Positions 47,081 to 56,357 of a stretch of DNA of 64,000 nucleotides are shown piece after piece. Source of the DNA: Streptomyces lanatus (GTDB taxonomy: Bacteria; Actinomycetota; Actinomycetes; Streptomycetales; Streptomycetaceae). The stretch lies in NCBI RefSeq assembly GCF_014655715.1, contig NZ_BNBM01000005.1:62001-126000 (forward strand). Reading direction: 5' to 3'. The translations under genes were made by a program, and so were the position numbers. A model generated the notes under the pieces. That model ran no database searches. It saw only the letters and a list, made by a program, of their open reading frames with translations, and was not told the DNA's origin. Each line of letters starts with the position of its first letter. Position 1 is the stretch's first letter.

Positions 47081-48796
47081 GTGACAACGATCACCCCGGA
47101 CCCCGGGAACCAGGGCGGCGCCCGCCCCTCACTTCGCTCTCATGCCGGTGCGCCCGGTACGCTCACCGCCGTGCCACACGCTGATCAGTCCCAAACCACC
47201 CAGAAGGGGCATCCTGTGACCTTTCCAGGACCGCCCAGGCCGACGCAGGTCTCCGCCACACCCCTCGCGGAACTCGCCGGTCAGCTGGGTGCCGCCACGC
47301 CGGAAGGCGGCCCCGCCGAGATCACGGGCATCACCCATGACTCGCGCGCCGTCCGCCCCGGCGACCTGTACGCCGCCCTCCCCGGTGCCCGTCTGCACGG
47401 CGCCGACTTCGTCACCCAGGCCGCGGGACTCGGTGCGGCCGCCGTGCTGACCGACCCGACCGGCGCCGAGCGCGCCGCGGCGACCGGCCTGCCGGTCCTG
47501 GTCGTCGACGACCCGCGCGGGCAGATGGGCGAACTGGCGGCCACGATCTACGGCCACCCCGGCCGCGATCTGCTCCAGATCGGCATCACCGGCACCTCCG
47601 GCAAGACCACCACCGCCTATCTCGTCGAGGGCGGACTGAAGACGCTCCGCTCGACCGACGAGGGGGGTCGGCGCGAAGCGCTGTCGGTTGAGGGCGGTGG
47701 CGGGCGACGGGTGGGACTCATCGGCACGGTCGAGATGCGCATCGGCGACGAGCGCATCAAGTCCGAGCGCACCACCCCCGAGGCCACCGACCTCCAGGCC
47801 CTGTTCGCCGTCATGCGCGAACGAGGCGTCGAGGCGGTCGCCATGGAGGTCTCCAGCCACGCCCTGGTCCTCGGCCGGGTCGACGGCTGCGTCTTCGACA
47901 TCGCCGTGTTCACCAACCTCAGCCCGGAACACATGGAGTTCCACTCCGACATGGAGGACTACTTCGGGGCCAAGGCGCAGCTGTTCACCCCCAAACGCAG
48001 CAGGCTCGGCGTGGTCAACCTCGACGACGAGTACGGCCGCAGGCTCGCCAAGGAGGCCGCCGTCCCGGTCGTCACCTACTCCGCCGAGGGCCACCCCGAC
48101 GCCGACTGGCGCGCCGAGGACGTCGAGGTCGGCCAACTGGACTCGACGTTCACCGTGATCGGCCCGGAGGGCGAGCGGATCGGCGCCAAGTCCCCGCTGC
48201 CGGGCCCCTTCAACGTGGCGAACACCCTCGCCGCCATCGTCGCCCTGGCCGCCGCCGGCCTCGACCCGCAGACCGCCGCCGACGGCATCGCCGCGGTGCC
48301 CGGAGTGCCGGGCCGCCTGGAGCGCGTGGACGCCGGACAGCCGTATCTCGCGGTCGTGGACTACGCCCACAAGACCGACGCCGTCGAATCGGTACTGCGC
48401 GCCCTGCGGCATGTCACCGAAGGCAAGCTGCACATCGTGCTCGGCTGCGGCGGGGACCGGGACAGGACCAAGCGGGAGCCGATGGGCGCCGCCGCGGCCC
48501 GGCTCGCCGACACCGCCGTACTGACCTCCGACAACCCCCGCTCCGAAGACCCCCTCGCGATCCTCGCAACCATGCTCCAGGGCGCGGCGTCCGTGCCGGT
48601 ACACGAGCGTGGCGAGGTCCAGGTCTTCGAGGACCGGGCCGCCGCGATCGCCGCGGCCGTCGCGCGCGCCCAGCCCGGTGACACGGTGCTGGTCGCGGGC
48701 AAGGGCCATGAGCAGGGCCAGGACATCGCCGGAGTGGTCCGTCCCTTCGACGACCGCCAGGTGCTTCGCGAAGCTATCCAGAAGACCCAGGGATGA
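47081..48796 (+). CDS. murE: UDP-MurNAc-L-Ala-D-Glu:diaminopimelate ligase
   Basis: A 571-residue Mur ligase adding diaminopimelate (LL-DAP in Streptomyces walls) to the muropeptide precursor. Features: ITGTSGKTTTAYLVEGGL (ATP loop), the carbamylated-Lys region in HMEFHSDMEDYFGAKAQLF, FNVANTLAAIVALAAAG, and the DAP-specific DNPR motif (TSDNPRSEDP). GTG 47081 lies 39 bp after ftsI; GTG 47216, just before TFPGPPRPTQ with AAGGGG upstream, is a credible alternative that removes 45 variable residues. An extra stretch of about 15 residues (TDEGGRREALSVEGGG) is inserted between the ATP loop and GLIGTVEMRIG. Confidence 0.95.
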   Translation: MTTITPDPGNQGGARPSLRSHAGAPGTLTAVPHADQSQTTQKGHPVTFPGPPRPTQVSATPLAELAGQLGAATPEGGPAEITGITHDSRAVRPGDLYAALPGARLHGADFVTQAAGLGAAAVLTDPTGAERAAATGLPVLVVDDPRGQMGELAATIYGHPGRDLLQIGITGTSGKTTTAYLVEGGLKTLRSTDEGGRREALSVEGGGGRRVGLIGTVEMRIGDERIKSERTTPEATDLQALFAVMRERGVEAVAMEVSSHALVLGRVDGCVFDIAVFTNLSPEHMEFHSDMEDYFGAKAQLFTPKRSRLGVVNLDDEYGRRLAKEAAVPVVTYSAEGHPDADWRAEDVEVGQLDSTFTVIGPEGERIGAKSPLPGPFNVANTLAAIVALAAAGLDPQTAADGIAAVPGVPGRLERVDAGQPYLAVVDYAHKTDAVESVLRALRHVTEGKLHIVLGCGGDRDRTKREPMGAAAARLADTAVLTSDNPRSEDPLAILATMLQGAASVPVHERGEVQVFEDRAAAIAAAVARAQPGDTVLVAGKGHEQGQDIAGVVRPFDDRQVLREAIQKTQG

Positions 48797-48800
48797 ACTT

Positions 48801-50207
48801 GTGATCGCCCTCTCTCTCGCCGAGATCGCAGAAGTCGTCGGCGGGCAGACGCACGACATACCGGATCCGTCGGTCCAGGTCACCGGATCCGTCGTCCGGG
48901 ACTCCCGTGAAGTGGAGCCCGGCAGCCTCTTCGTCGCCTTCGTCGGCGAGCGCGTGGACGGCCATGATTTCGCCGAGGCCGTCGTGGCGGGCGGCGCGGC
49001 CGCCGTCCTCGGCTCACGGCCCGTGGGTGTCCCCGCGATCGTCGTACCGGACGTCCAGAGGGCCCTCGGCGCCCTCGCCCGCCATGTCGTACGCCGGCTC
49101 GGCGCGACCCTGGTGGCCCTGACCGGCTCGGCGGGCAAGACCAGCACCAAGGACCTCATCGCGCAGGTGCTCCAGCACAAGGCGCCGACGGTGTGGACGC
49201 CGGGCTCGTTCAACAACGAGATCGGGCTGCCGCTCACCGCCCTCAGCGCCACCGAGGACACCAGGTTCCTCGTCCTGGAGATGGGCGCCCGCGGCGCCGG
49301 CCACATCCGCTACCTCACCGGTCTGACGCCCCCTCGGATCGGCCTCGTGCTCAACGTCGGCACCGCCCACATCGGCGAGTTCGGCGGTCGCGAGCAGATC
49401 GCCGAGGCCAAGGGGGAGATCATCGAAGGGCTTCCGGCCGACGGTGCGGCGATCCTCAACGCCGACGATCCCCTCGTACGGGCCATGGCATCCCGTACGA
49501 AGGCGAAGGTGATCCTTTTCGGAGAGTCCGGCGAAGCGGACGTTCGCGCCGAGAACGTGCGACTCACGGACAGCGGACAGCCCTCCTTCATGCTTCACAC
49601 ACCCTCCGGGTGCAGCGATGTGACCATGCGCCTGTACGGTGAGCACCACGTGTCGAACGCGCTCGCCGCGGCCGCCGTCGCCCATGAGCTGGGCATGTCC
49701 GTAGCTGAGATCGCCATCGCGCTCTCCGAGGCGGGCTCCCTCTCCCGCTGGCGTATGGAGGTCACCGAGCGCCCGGACGGCGTGACCATCGTCAACGACG
49801 CCTACAACGCGAACCCCGAGTCCATGCGGGCCGCCCTCAGGGCGCTGGCGGCCATGGGCAAGGGGCGTCGTACGTGGGCGGTGCTCGGCAAGATGGCCGA
49901 GCTCGGGGACGAGGCGCTCGCCGAGCACGACGCGGTCGGACGGCTCGCCGTCCGGCTCAACGTCAGCAAGCTCGTCGCGGTCGGGGGCAGGGAAGCGTCC
50001 TGGCTGCAACTGGGCGCATATAACGAGGGTTCGTGGGGTGAGGAGTCGGTGCACGTGTCCGACGCACAGGCGGCGGTCGACCTGTTGCGCAGCGAGTTGC
50101 GCCCGGGGGACGTCGTACTCGTGAAGGCGTCCCGTTCGGTCGGTCTGGAGAGCATCGCCGAGGCGCTGCTCGCGGGCGGTACCCAGGGTGAGGTTGCCGC
50201 CCGATGA
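48801..50207 (+). CDS. murF: UDP-MurNAc-tripeptide:D-Ala-D-Ala ligase
   Basis: A 468-residue Mur ligase completing the pentapeptide precursor. ATP loop ALTGSAGKTSTKDLIAQVL; FNNEIGLPLTAL; LVLEMGARGAGHI; VNDAYNANPESMRAALRAL is the MurF-typical segment. GTG 48801 lies 4 bp after the murE stop, with GGGAT as a weak ribosome site, consistent with reinitiation. Its stop overlaps the mraY start. Confidence 0.96.
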   Translation: MIALSLAEIAEVVGGQTHDIPDPSVQVTGSVVRDSREVEPGSLFVAFVGERVDGHDFAEAVVAGGAAAVLGSRPVGVPAIVVPDVQRALGALARHVVRRLGATLVALTGSAGKTSTKDLIAQVLQHKAPTVWTPGSFNNEIGLPLTALSATEDTRFLVLEMGARGAGHIRYLTGLTPPRIGLVLNVGTAHIGEFGGREQIAEAKGEIIEGLPADGAAILNADDPLVRAMASRTKAKVILFGESGEADVRAENVRLTDSGQPSFMLHTPSGCSDVTMRLYGEHHVSNALAAAAVAHELGMSVAEIAIALSEAGSLSRWRMEVTERPDGVTIVNDAYNANPESMRAALRALAAMGKGRRTWAVLGKMAELGDEALAEHDAVGRLAVRLNVSKLVAVGGREASWLQLGAYNEGSWGEESVHVSDAQAAVDLLRSELRPGDVVLVKASRSVGLESIAEALLAGGTQGEVAAR

Positions 50208-51277
50208 TGAATCAGATCCTGTTCTCAGGAGTCATTGGTCTTTTCCTCACCCTGGTCGGCACCCCGCTGCTGATCAAGCTGCTGGCCCGCAAGGGCTACG
50301 GCCAGTACATCCGTGACGACGGCCCGCGCGAGCACCACGCCAAGCGCGGTACGCCGACCATGGGCGGTATCGCCTTCATCCTGGCGACGATCGCGGCGTA
50401 CTTCCTGTCCAAGCTGATCACCGGCAAGCCGCCGACGTTCTCCGGCATCCTGGTGATCGGTCTGATGGCCGGCATGGGTCTGGTCGGCTTCCTGGACGAC
50501 TACATCAAGATCGTCAAGCGGCGTTCGCTGGGTCTGCGGGCCAAGGCCAAGATGGCCGGCCAGCTGTTCGGCGGTATCGCCTTCGCGGTGCTCTCGCTGC
50601 AGTTCGCGGACAACCGCGGCAACACCCCGGCGTCCACGAAGCTCTCCTTCGTGCAGGACTTCGGCTGGTCCATCGGCCCGGTGCTGTTCGTCGTCTGGGC
50701 ACTGTTCATGATTCTCGCCATGTCGAACGGCGTGAACCTGACGGACGGTCTGGACGGCCTCGCCACCGGCGCGTCCGTGCTCGTCTTCGGCGCCTACACC
50801 TTCATCGGCGTCTGGCAGTTCCAGGAGTCCTGCGCCAACGCGCAGATCCTGCCCAGCCCCAACGCCTGCTACGAAGTACGCGATCCGCTGGATCTCGCCG
50901 TAGTCTCCTCCGCGCTGATGGGCGCCTGCCTCGGCTTCCTGTGGTGGAACACGTCACCGGCCAAGATCTTCATGGGTGACACCGGTTCGCTGGCCCTCGG
51001 CGGCGCGCTCGCCGGTCTCGCCATCTGCTCGCGCACCGAGCTGCTGCTCGCCATCCTCGGCGGCCTGTTCGTGCTCATCACCATGTCGGTCGTCATCCAG
51101 GTCGGCTCCTTCCGGCTCACCGGCAAGCGCGTCTTCCGCATGGCGCCGCTCCAGCACCACTTCGAACTCAAAGGCTGGTCCGAAGTCCTGGTCGTGGTCC
51201 GCTTCTGGATCATTCAGGGCATCTGTGTGATCGTCGGCCTCGGCCTCTTCTACGCGGGATGGGCAGCGGAACGGTGA
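50204..51277 (+). CDS. mraY: Phospho-MurNAc-pentapeptide transferase
   Basis: A 357-residue polytopic membrane enzyme (about ten helices) forming lipid I from UDP-MurNAc-pentapeptide and undecaprenyl phosphate. Signature segments: KRGTPTMGGIAFI, FLDDYIKI (Mg-binding Asp pair), NLTDGLDGLATG, FMGDTGSLALGG and LQHHFELKGWSE. ATG 50204 overlaps the murF stop; the next codon is also ATG. The 3' end overlaps murD. Confidence 0.97.
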   Translation: MMNQILFSGVIGLFLTLVGTPLLIKLLARKGYGQYIRDDGPREHHAKRGTPTMGGIAFILATIAAYFLSKLITGKPPTFSGILVIGLMAGMGLVGFLDDYIKIVKRRSLGLRAKAKMAGQLFGGIAFAVLSLQFADNRGNTPASTKLSFVQDFGWSIGPVLFVVWALFMILAMSNGVNLTDGLDGLATGASVLVFGAYTFIGVWQFQESCANAQILPSPNACYEVRDPLDLAVVSSALMGACLGFLWWNTSPAKIFMGDTGSLALGGALAGLAICSRTELLLAILGGLFVLITMSVVIQVGSFRLTGKRVFRMAPLQHHFELKGWSEVLVVVRFWIIQGICVIVGLGLFYAGWAAER

Positions 51278-52683
51278 CCGACTGGCAGGGGAAGAACGTC
51301 ACCGTCGCCGGACTCGGCGTCTCCGGGATCCCGGCGGCCAAGGTCTTGCACGCGCGCGGGGCGAACGTCACGGTCGTCAACGACGGCGACGACGCACGCG
51401 CGCGTGCCCAGGCCGAGGAGCTGGAGGCGCTCGGCATCACGGTCCGCCTCGGCGACGGAGCGACCCTGCCCGAAGGCACCGAGCTCATCGTCACCGCGCC
51501 CGGCTGGAAGCCGGACAAGCCGCTGTTCGCGGCGGCCCGTGAAGCCGGTCTGGAGATCTGGGGCGACGTCGAACTCGCCTGGCGGCTGCGCGGCCCCGAC
51601 GCCGCGCCCTGGCTCGCCGTCACCGGCACCAACGGCAAGACCACGACCGTCCAGATGCTGGCCTCCATTCTCAAGGCGGCCGGACTGCGCACCGCCGCCG
51701 TCGGCAACATCGGAGTCTCGCTGCTGGACGCGGTGCTCGGCGACGAGCCGTACGACGTCCTCGCCGTGGAGCTCTCCAGCTACCAGCTGCACTGGGCGCC
51801 CTCGCTCAGGGCGCACTCGGCCGTCGTGCTGAACATCGCGCCCGACCACCTCGACTGGCACGGCTCCATGGAGGCGTACGCCGCCGACAAGGGCCGTATC
51901 TACGAGGGCAATCGCGTCGCCTGTGTCTACAACGTCGCCGACAAGGCCACCGAGGACCTGGTGCGCGAGGCGGACGTCGAGGAGGGCTGCCGGGCCATCG
52001 GCTTCACGCTGGGCAGCCCGGCCCCGTCCCAACTCGGCGTCGTCGACGGCATCCTCGTCGACCGCGCCTTCGTCGAGAACCGGCAGAAGAACGCCCAGGA
52101 GCTCGCCGAGGTCGCCGACGTCAATCCGCCGGCCCCGCACAACATCGCCAACGCCCTCGCGGCGGCGGCCCTCGCCCGGGCCTACGGGGTGCCTCCCGCG
52201 GCCGTACGGGACGGGCTTCGGGCCTTCACCCCGGACGCCCATCGCATCGCGCATGTGGCGGACGTGGACGGGGTCGCTTACGTCGACGACTCCAAGGCCA
52301 CCAACACCCACGCGGCCGAGGCGTCGTTGGCGGCGTACGACTCCATCGTCTGGATCGCGGGCGGGCTCGCCAAGGGCGCCGTCTTCGAGGAGCTGGTCGC
52401 GAAGTCCGCGAAGCGGCTGCGCGCGGCCGTGCTCATCGGCGCCGATCGTGGCCTGATCCGTGAAGCCCTGGCGCGACACGCGCCGGAAGTACCCGTCGTC
52501 GACCTCGACCGGACCGACACTGGGGCGATGCTCGCGGCAGTCCAGGAGGCCCGGCGACTCGCCGTTGCCGGAGACACGGTGCTCTTGGCACCTGCTTGTG
52601 CCTCGATGGACATGTTCGCCAACTATAACCAGCGCGGTGACGCGTTCGCGGAGGCGGTCCGCGAACTCGGCGCGGGCGCCTGA
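51259..52683 (+). CDS. murD: UDP-MurNAc-L-Ala:D-Glu ligase
   Basis: A 474-residue Mur ligase adding D-Glu. N-terminal Rossmann-like GLGVSGIPAAKVLHARGANVTVV; ATP loop VTGTNGKTTTVQML; ELSSYQLHW; NIAPDHLDWHGSMEAYAADK; DDSKATNTHAAEASL; and ACASMDMFANYNQRGDAF at the C-terminus, all MurD-typical. ATG 51259 overlaps mraY by 19 bp; GTG 51274 (GTGA overlap with the mraY stop) is the alternative and equally coupled. Confidence 0.96.
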   Translation: MGSGTVTDWQGKNVTVAGLGVSGIPAAKVLHARGANVTVVNDGDDARARAQAEELEALGITVRLGDGATLPEGTELIVTAPGWKPDKPLFAAAREAGLEIWGDVELAWRLRGPDAAPWLAVTGTNGKTTTVQMLASILKAAGLRTAAVGNIGVSLLDAVLGDEPYDVLAVELSSYQLHWAPSLRAHSAVVLNIAPDHLDWHGSMEAYAADKGRIYEGNRVACVYNVADKATEDLVREADVEEGCRAIGFTLGSPAPSQLGVVDGILVDRAFVENRQKNAQELAEVADVNPPAPHNIANALAAAALARAYGVPPAAVRDGLRAFTPDAHRIAHVADVDGVAYVDDSKATNTHAAEASLAAYDSIVWIAGGLAKGAVFEELVAKSAKRLRAAVLIGADRGLIREALARHAPEVPVVDLDRTDTGAMLAAVQEARRLAVAGDTVLLAPACASMDMFANYNQRGDAFAEAVRELGAGA

Positions 52684-52786
52684 CGGCGGGTCTCGGCCAC
52701 AGCGGGTGCTTCGGGACCCTTGGAGGGACGCGTGACTCGGATGTGGCCGGACGGTAGGTACGCCCACGGCGAAGCGGTGAGCGCCC

Positions 52787-54148
52787 ATGCCCGGTAGCCG
52801 TACGGGAGGACCCCCCGTGCAGCGGGCCGTGCGGCGCCCCGTCACTCCGCGGCCGCCGCACGACAACCCGGTACGGCGGCTCCACGCGCGCGTGCAGAAG
52901 GCGTGGGACCGGCCGCTGACCGCGTACTACCTCATCCTCGGCGGCAGCCTGCTGATCACCGTGCTCGGTCTGGTGATGGTCTACTCGGCCTCCCAGATCA
53001 CCGCGTTGCAGATGTCGCTGCCGGGGTCGTACTTCTTCCGCAAGCAGCTGCTCGCCGCCGCGATCGGCACCGGGCTGCTGCTCGCCGCCTCCCGTATGCC
53101 GATCAAGCTGCACCGGGCGCTGGCCTATCCGATCCTCGCGGGCGCCGTCTTCCTGATGGCGCTGGTGCAGGTGCCCGGGATAGGAGTCGCGGTCAACGGC
53201 AACCAGAACTGGATCGCCCTCGGCGGCTCCTTCCAGATCCAGCCCAGTGAGTTCGGCAAGCTGGCGCTGGTGCTGTGGGGCGCCGACCTGATCGCCCGCA
53301 AGCAGGACAAGAAGCTGCTGAACCAGTGGAAGCACATGCTGGTGCCGCTCGTCCCGGTCGCCTTCATGCTGCTCGGGCTGATCATGCTCGGCGGCGACAT
53401 GGGTACGGCGATCATCCTGTCGGCGATCCTGTTCGGCCTGCTCTGGCTGGCGGGGGCCCCGACCAGGCTGTTCGTGGGGGTCCTGTCGGTCGCCGGGCTC
53501 ATCGGACTGGCCCTGATCAAGACCAGCGAGAACCGTATGGCCCGTCTCGCCTGTCTCGGCGCCACCGAGCCGCGCGGCGGCTCCGTCGACTGCTGGCAGG
53601 CCGTGCACGGCATCTACGCGCTCGCGTCCGGCGGGATCTTCGGCTCCGGACTGGGTGCGAGTGTGGAGAAATGGGGCCAACTCCCCGAAGCCCACACCGA
53701 CTTCATCTTCGCCGTCACCGGTGAGGAACTGGGCCTGTCAGGGACGCTGTCGGTGCTCGCCCTCTTCGCGGCTCTAGGCTATGCGGGTATCCGCGTGGCC
53801 GGACGCACGGAGGACCCCTTCGTGAGGTACGCCGCGGGAGGCGTGACCACCTGGATCACCGCGCAAGCCGTGATCAACATCGGTGCGGTGCTCGGCCTGC
53901 TGCCGATCGCCGGCGTCCCCCTGCCGCTGTTCTCGTACGGAGGGTCCGCCCTGTTGCCGACCATGTTCGCCATCGGGCTGCTCATCGCCTTCGCACGCGA
54001 CGAGCCCGCTGCGCGGGCAGCGCTTTCCGTGCGGCAACCCCGCTTTGGTAGAAAGCGTGCGGGAGGCGCCGTGCGTGACCGGGGGCCTCGGAGATGGAAC
54101 ACGATGCGACGGCGTGCCAATGCGGCGCGTCCGTCCGGAGAGCGGTGA
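52787..54148 (+). CDS. ftsW: SEDS glycosyltransferase FtsW
   Basis: A 453-residue SEDS-family peptidoglycan polymerase of the septum, partner of FtsI. About ten transmembrane helices between residues 45 and 415; key segments VMVYSAS, FRKQLL, GNQNWIALGGSFQIQPSEFGKLAL, GGDMGTAIIL, AHTDFIFAVTGEELG and FSYGGSALLPTMFAIGLL. The basic C-terminal tail extends about 45 residues. ATG 52787 lies 103 bp after murD, the largest gap so far in the cluster, so an internal promoter is possible. Confidence 0.95.
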   Translation: MPGSRTGGPPVQRAVRRPVTPRPPHDNPVRRLHARVQKAWDRPLTAYYLILGGSLLITVLGLVMVYSASQITALQMSLPGSYFFRKQLLAAAIGTGLLLAASRMPIKLHRALAYPILAGAVFLMALVQVPGIGVAVNGNQNWIALGGSFQIQPSEFGKLALVLWGADLIARKQDKKLLNQWKHMLVPLVPVAFMLLGLIMLGGDMGTAIILSAILFGLLWLAGAPTRLFVGVLSVAGLIGLALIKTSENRMARLACLGATEPRGGSVDCWQAVHGIYALASGGIFGSGLGASVEKWGQLPEAHTDFIFAVTGEELGLSGTLSVLALFAALGYAGIRVAGRTEDPFVRYAAGGVTTWITAQAVINIGAVLGLLPIAGVPLPLFSYGGSALLPTMFAIGLLIAFARDEPAARAALSVRQPRFGRKRAGGAVRDRGPRRWNTMRRRANAARPSGER

Positions 54149-54154
54149 ATTTCG

Positions 54155-55246
54155 GTGCATGTCGTACTCGCCGGTGGGGGGACCGCCGGCCACATCGAGC
54201 CCGCGCTCGCCCTCGCGGACGCCCTGCGCAGGCAGGACCCGACCGTGGGGATCACGGCCCTGGGCACGGAGCGCGGCCTGGAGACCAAGCTGGTGCCGCA
54301 GCGCGGCTATGAACTCGCGCTGATCCCAGCCGTACCGCTGCCGCGCAAGCCCACCCCCGAGCTGATCACCGTCCCGGGCCGGCTGCGCGGCACGATCAAG
54401 GCGACCGAGCAGATCCTGGAGCGCACCAAGGCGGACGCCGTCGTCGGCTTCGGCGGCTATGTCGCCCTGCCCGGCTACCTCGCCGCCAAGCGCCTCGGTG
54501 TGCCGATCATCATCCACGAGGCCAACGCCCGTCCGGGCCTCGCCAACAAGATCGGCTCGCGGTACGCCGCCCAGGTCGCCGTCTCCACCCCGGACAGCAA
54601 GCTCCGCAACTCGCGCTACATCGGCATCCCGCTGCGCCGGACCATCGCCACCCTCGACCGGGCCGCCGTCCGCCCCGAGGCCCGCGCCGCGTTCGGCCTC
54701 GACCCGAACCTGCCCACGCTGCTGGTCTCCGGCGGCTCGCAGGGCGCGCGCCGGCTCAACGAGGTCGTCCAGCAGGTCGCGCCCTGGCTCCAGCAGGCCG
54801 GAATCCAGGTCCTGCACGCGGTCGGCCCGAAGAACGAACTGCCGCAGGTGCATCAGATGCCGGGGATGCCCCCGTACATCCCGGTACCGTACGTGGACCG
54901 GATGGACCTCGCGTACGCCGCGGCCGACATGATGCTCTGCCGCGCGGGCGCGATGACCGTCGCCGAACTCTCCGCCGTCGGACTCCCGGCCGCCTATGTC
55001 CCGCTGCCCATCGGCAACGGCGAACAGCGGCTGAACGCCCAGCCGGTGGTCAAGGCCGGCGGCGGGCTGCTGGTCGACGACGCGGAACTCACGCCCGAGT
55101 GGGTGCAGCAGAACGTCCTGCCCGTGCTGGCCGACCCGCACCGGCTGTACGAGATGTCCCGCGCCGCAAGCGAGTTCGGCCGCCGGGACGCCGACGACCT
55201 GCTCGTCGGCATGGTGTACGAGGCGATCGCCTCGCAGCGCCGTTAG
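54155..55246 (+). CDS. murG: Lipid II synthase (GlcNAc transferase) MurG
   Basis: A 363-residue GT28 glycosyltransferase converting lipid I to lipid II on the cytosolic membrane face. N-terminal VHVVLAGGGTAGHIEPALALADAL (Gly-rich loop 1), GFGGYVALPGYLAAKRLGVPIIIHEANARPG, and LVSGGSQGARRLNE, CRAGAMTVAELSAVGLPAAYVPLP in the donor domain. GTG 54155 is 6 bp after ftsW with GGAGAG upstream. Confidence 0.97.
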   Translation: MHVVLAGGGTAGHIEPALALADALRRQDPTVGITALGTERGLETKLVPQRGYELALIPAVPLPRKPTPELITVPGRLRGTIKATEQILERTKADAVVGFGGYVALPGYLAAKRLGVPIIIHEANARPGLANKIGSRYAAQVAVSTPDSKLRNSRYIGIPLRRTIATLDRAAVRPEARAAFGLDPNLPTLLVSGGSQGARRLNEVVQQVAPWLQQAGIQVLHAVGPKNELPQVHQMPGMPPYIPVPYVDRMDLAYAAADMMLCRAGAMTVAELSAVGLPAAYVPLPIGNGEQRLNAQPVVKAGGGLLVDDAELTPEWVQQNVLPVLADPHRLYEMSRAASEFGRRDADDLLVGMVYEAIASQRR

Positions 55247-55272
55247 CGACCGTATGACGGAGGGCAGGGAGC

Positions 55273-56070
55273 GTGGCCGGACCGACGACCGCCGAGCGCG
55301 GTGAACGCCAGCAGGAGTCGTCCGACCCGCCCCTCGCCCGGCGGCGGTTGAGGCTGCCAAGACTTCGTACGATGATCATTCTTGTTGTCTTCCTCGCGCT
55401 CCTCGGCGGCGGCTCCGTCTGGGCGCTGTACGGCTCCAAGTGGCTGCGCGTCGAGCGGGTATCGGTCGCCGGGACCCGGGTTCTGACGCCCGGACAGGTC
55501 CTCGACGCGGCCGACGCCCCCGTCGGGGCACCGCTGATTTCCGTCGACACCGGAGCGATTGAGGCGCGACTGCGCCGGAAATTGCCCCGAATTGACGAGG
55601 TTGACGTGGTCCGCTCGTGGCCCCATGGAATCGACCTGAAAGTGGCGGAGCGTACTCCGGTTCTGGTTGTTCAAAAGGGCGGAAAGTTCATCGAAGTGGA
55701 CGATGAAGGTGTCCGTTTCGCCACGGTTTCTGATGCCCCGAAAGGCGTTCCCACACTGGAATTGTCGTTGACCCGGTCCAGCTCCGCCGCCGCGAGTCTG
55801 CGCCGTTTCGGCGAGGCCCGTCTGACGCGGGAAGCGGTGCGGGTCGCCGACGCCCTTCCGGCCGCTGTCGCGCACAGCACCCAGGTCGTCAAGGTCCGTT
55901 CCTACGACGACATCTCGCTGGTGTTGAGCGGAGGCGCGACCGTCGCCTGGGGGAGTGGCGAGAAGGGGGCGGCGAAGGCTCGCACACTTACCGCTCTCAT
56001 GAAAGCCTCGCCGGATGCGCGGCACTTCGACGTCAGCGTTCCCACGGCCCCCGCGTCATCGGGAAGTTGA
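55273..56070 (+). CDS. ftsQ: Cell division protein FtsQ (DivIB)
   Basis: A 265-residue bitopic protein: cytosolic N-terminus, transmembrane helix at residues 35-56 (TMIILVVFLALLGGGSVWALYG), a POTRA domain (LRVERVSVAGTRVLTPGQVLDAAD onward) and the FtsQ beta domain (VVRSWPHGIDLKVAERTPVLVV). GTG 55273 preceded by GGGAG. The last third of the gene has lower GC at synonymous sites than its neighbours, leading into the A/T-richer ftsZ promoter region. Confidence 0.94.
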   Translation: MAGPTTAERGERQQESSDPPLARRRLRLPRLRTMIILVVFLALLGGGSVWALYGSKWLRVERVSVAGTRVLTPGQVLDAADAPVGAPLISVDTGAIEARLRRKLPRIDEVDVVRSWPHGIDLKVAERTPVLVVQKGGKFIEVDDEGVRFATVSDAPKGVPTLELSLTRSSSAAASLRRFGEARLTREAVRVADALPAAVAHSTQVVKVRSYDDISLVLSGGATVAWGSGEKGAAKARTLTALMKASPDARHFDVSVPTAPASSGS

Positions 56071-56357
56071 CGCACATCCGCGCAGGCCAGCACCCTGGTT
56101 GGGCAGCGACATGGCTGATCACATAGGGTGAAAAGAAAAACGGGAGGTTCGGCGTGTTCGTTGAACGTGCGCCACTTGTCGACTTAGTGTCCTGTTCAGA
56201 AGACTTCAAGGAACAGACACACTGGTAACCCTAAACTTCAGGGTTAGGGTTCGGGTCGGCGCTACGGACCGTCCCATTCGGCATCAGTCGCCGGTTCGCG
56301 AAGCACATCGCTCCCCGCGTTCCGACGACCCGTAACTCGAGGCGAGAGGCCTTCGAC
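56071..56357 (+). promoter_or_regulatory. ftsZ promoter region with WhiA-type GACAC motifs and TAACCCT inverted repeat
   Basis: This 287-bp A/T-rich non-coding gap corresponds to the multi-promoter region of S. coelicolor ftsZ. It contains GACAC at 56216-56220 and the inverted copy GTGTC at 56187-56191, the core recognised by WhiA, a sporulation regulator known to bind ftsZ. TAACCCT-AAACTTC-AGGGTTA (56226-56246) is an inverted repeat, followed by a further AGGGTT copy (56246-56251). Exact -10/-35 assignments are not attempted. Confidence 0.65.

Noticed and set aside
53747..53770. TGTCGGTG octamer as a damage promoter
   Set aside because: Lies inside ftsW and has no YANNNT at 8 nt.
56226..56251. 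Telomere-like AGGGTTAGGGTT sequence
   Set aside because: Only two units, in the ftsZ promoter region; Streptomyces telomeres are long palindromes at chromosome ends, so this is more likely an operator.
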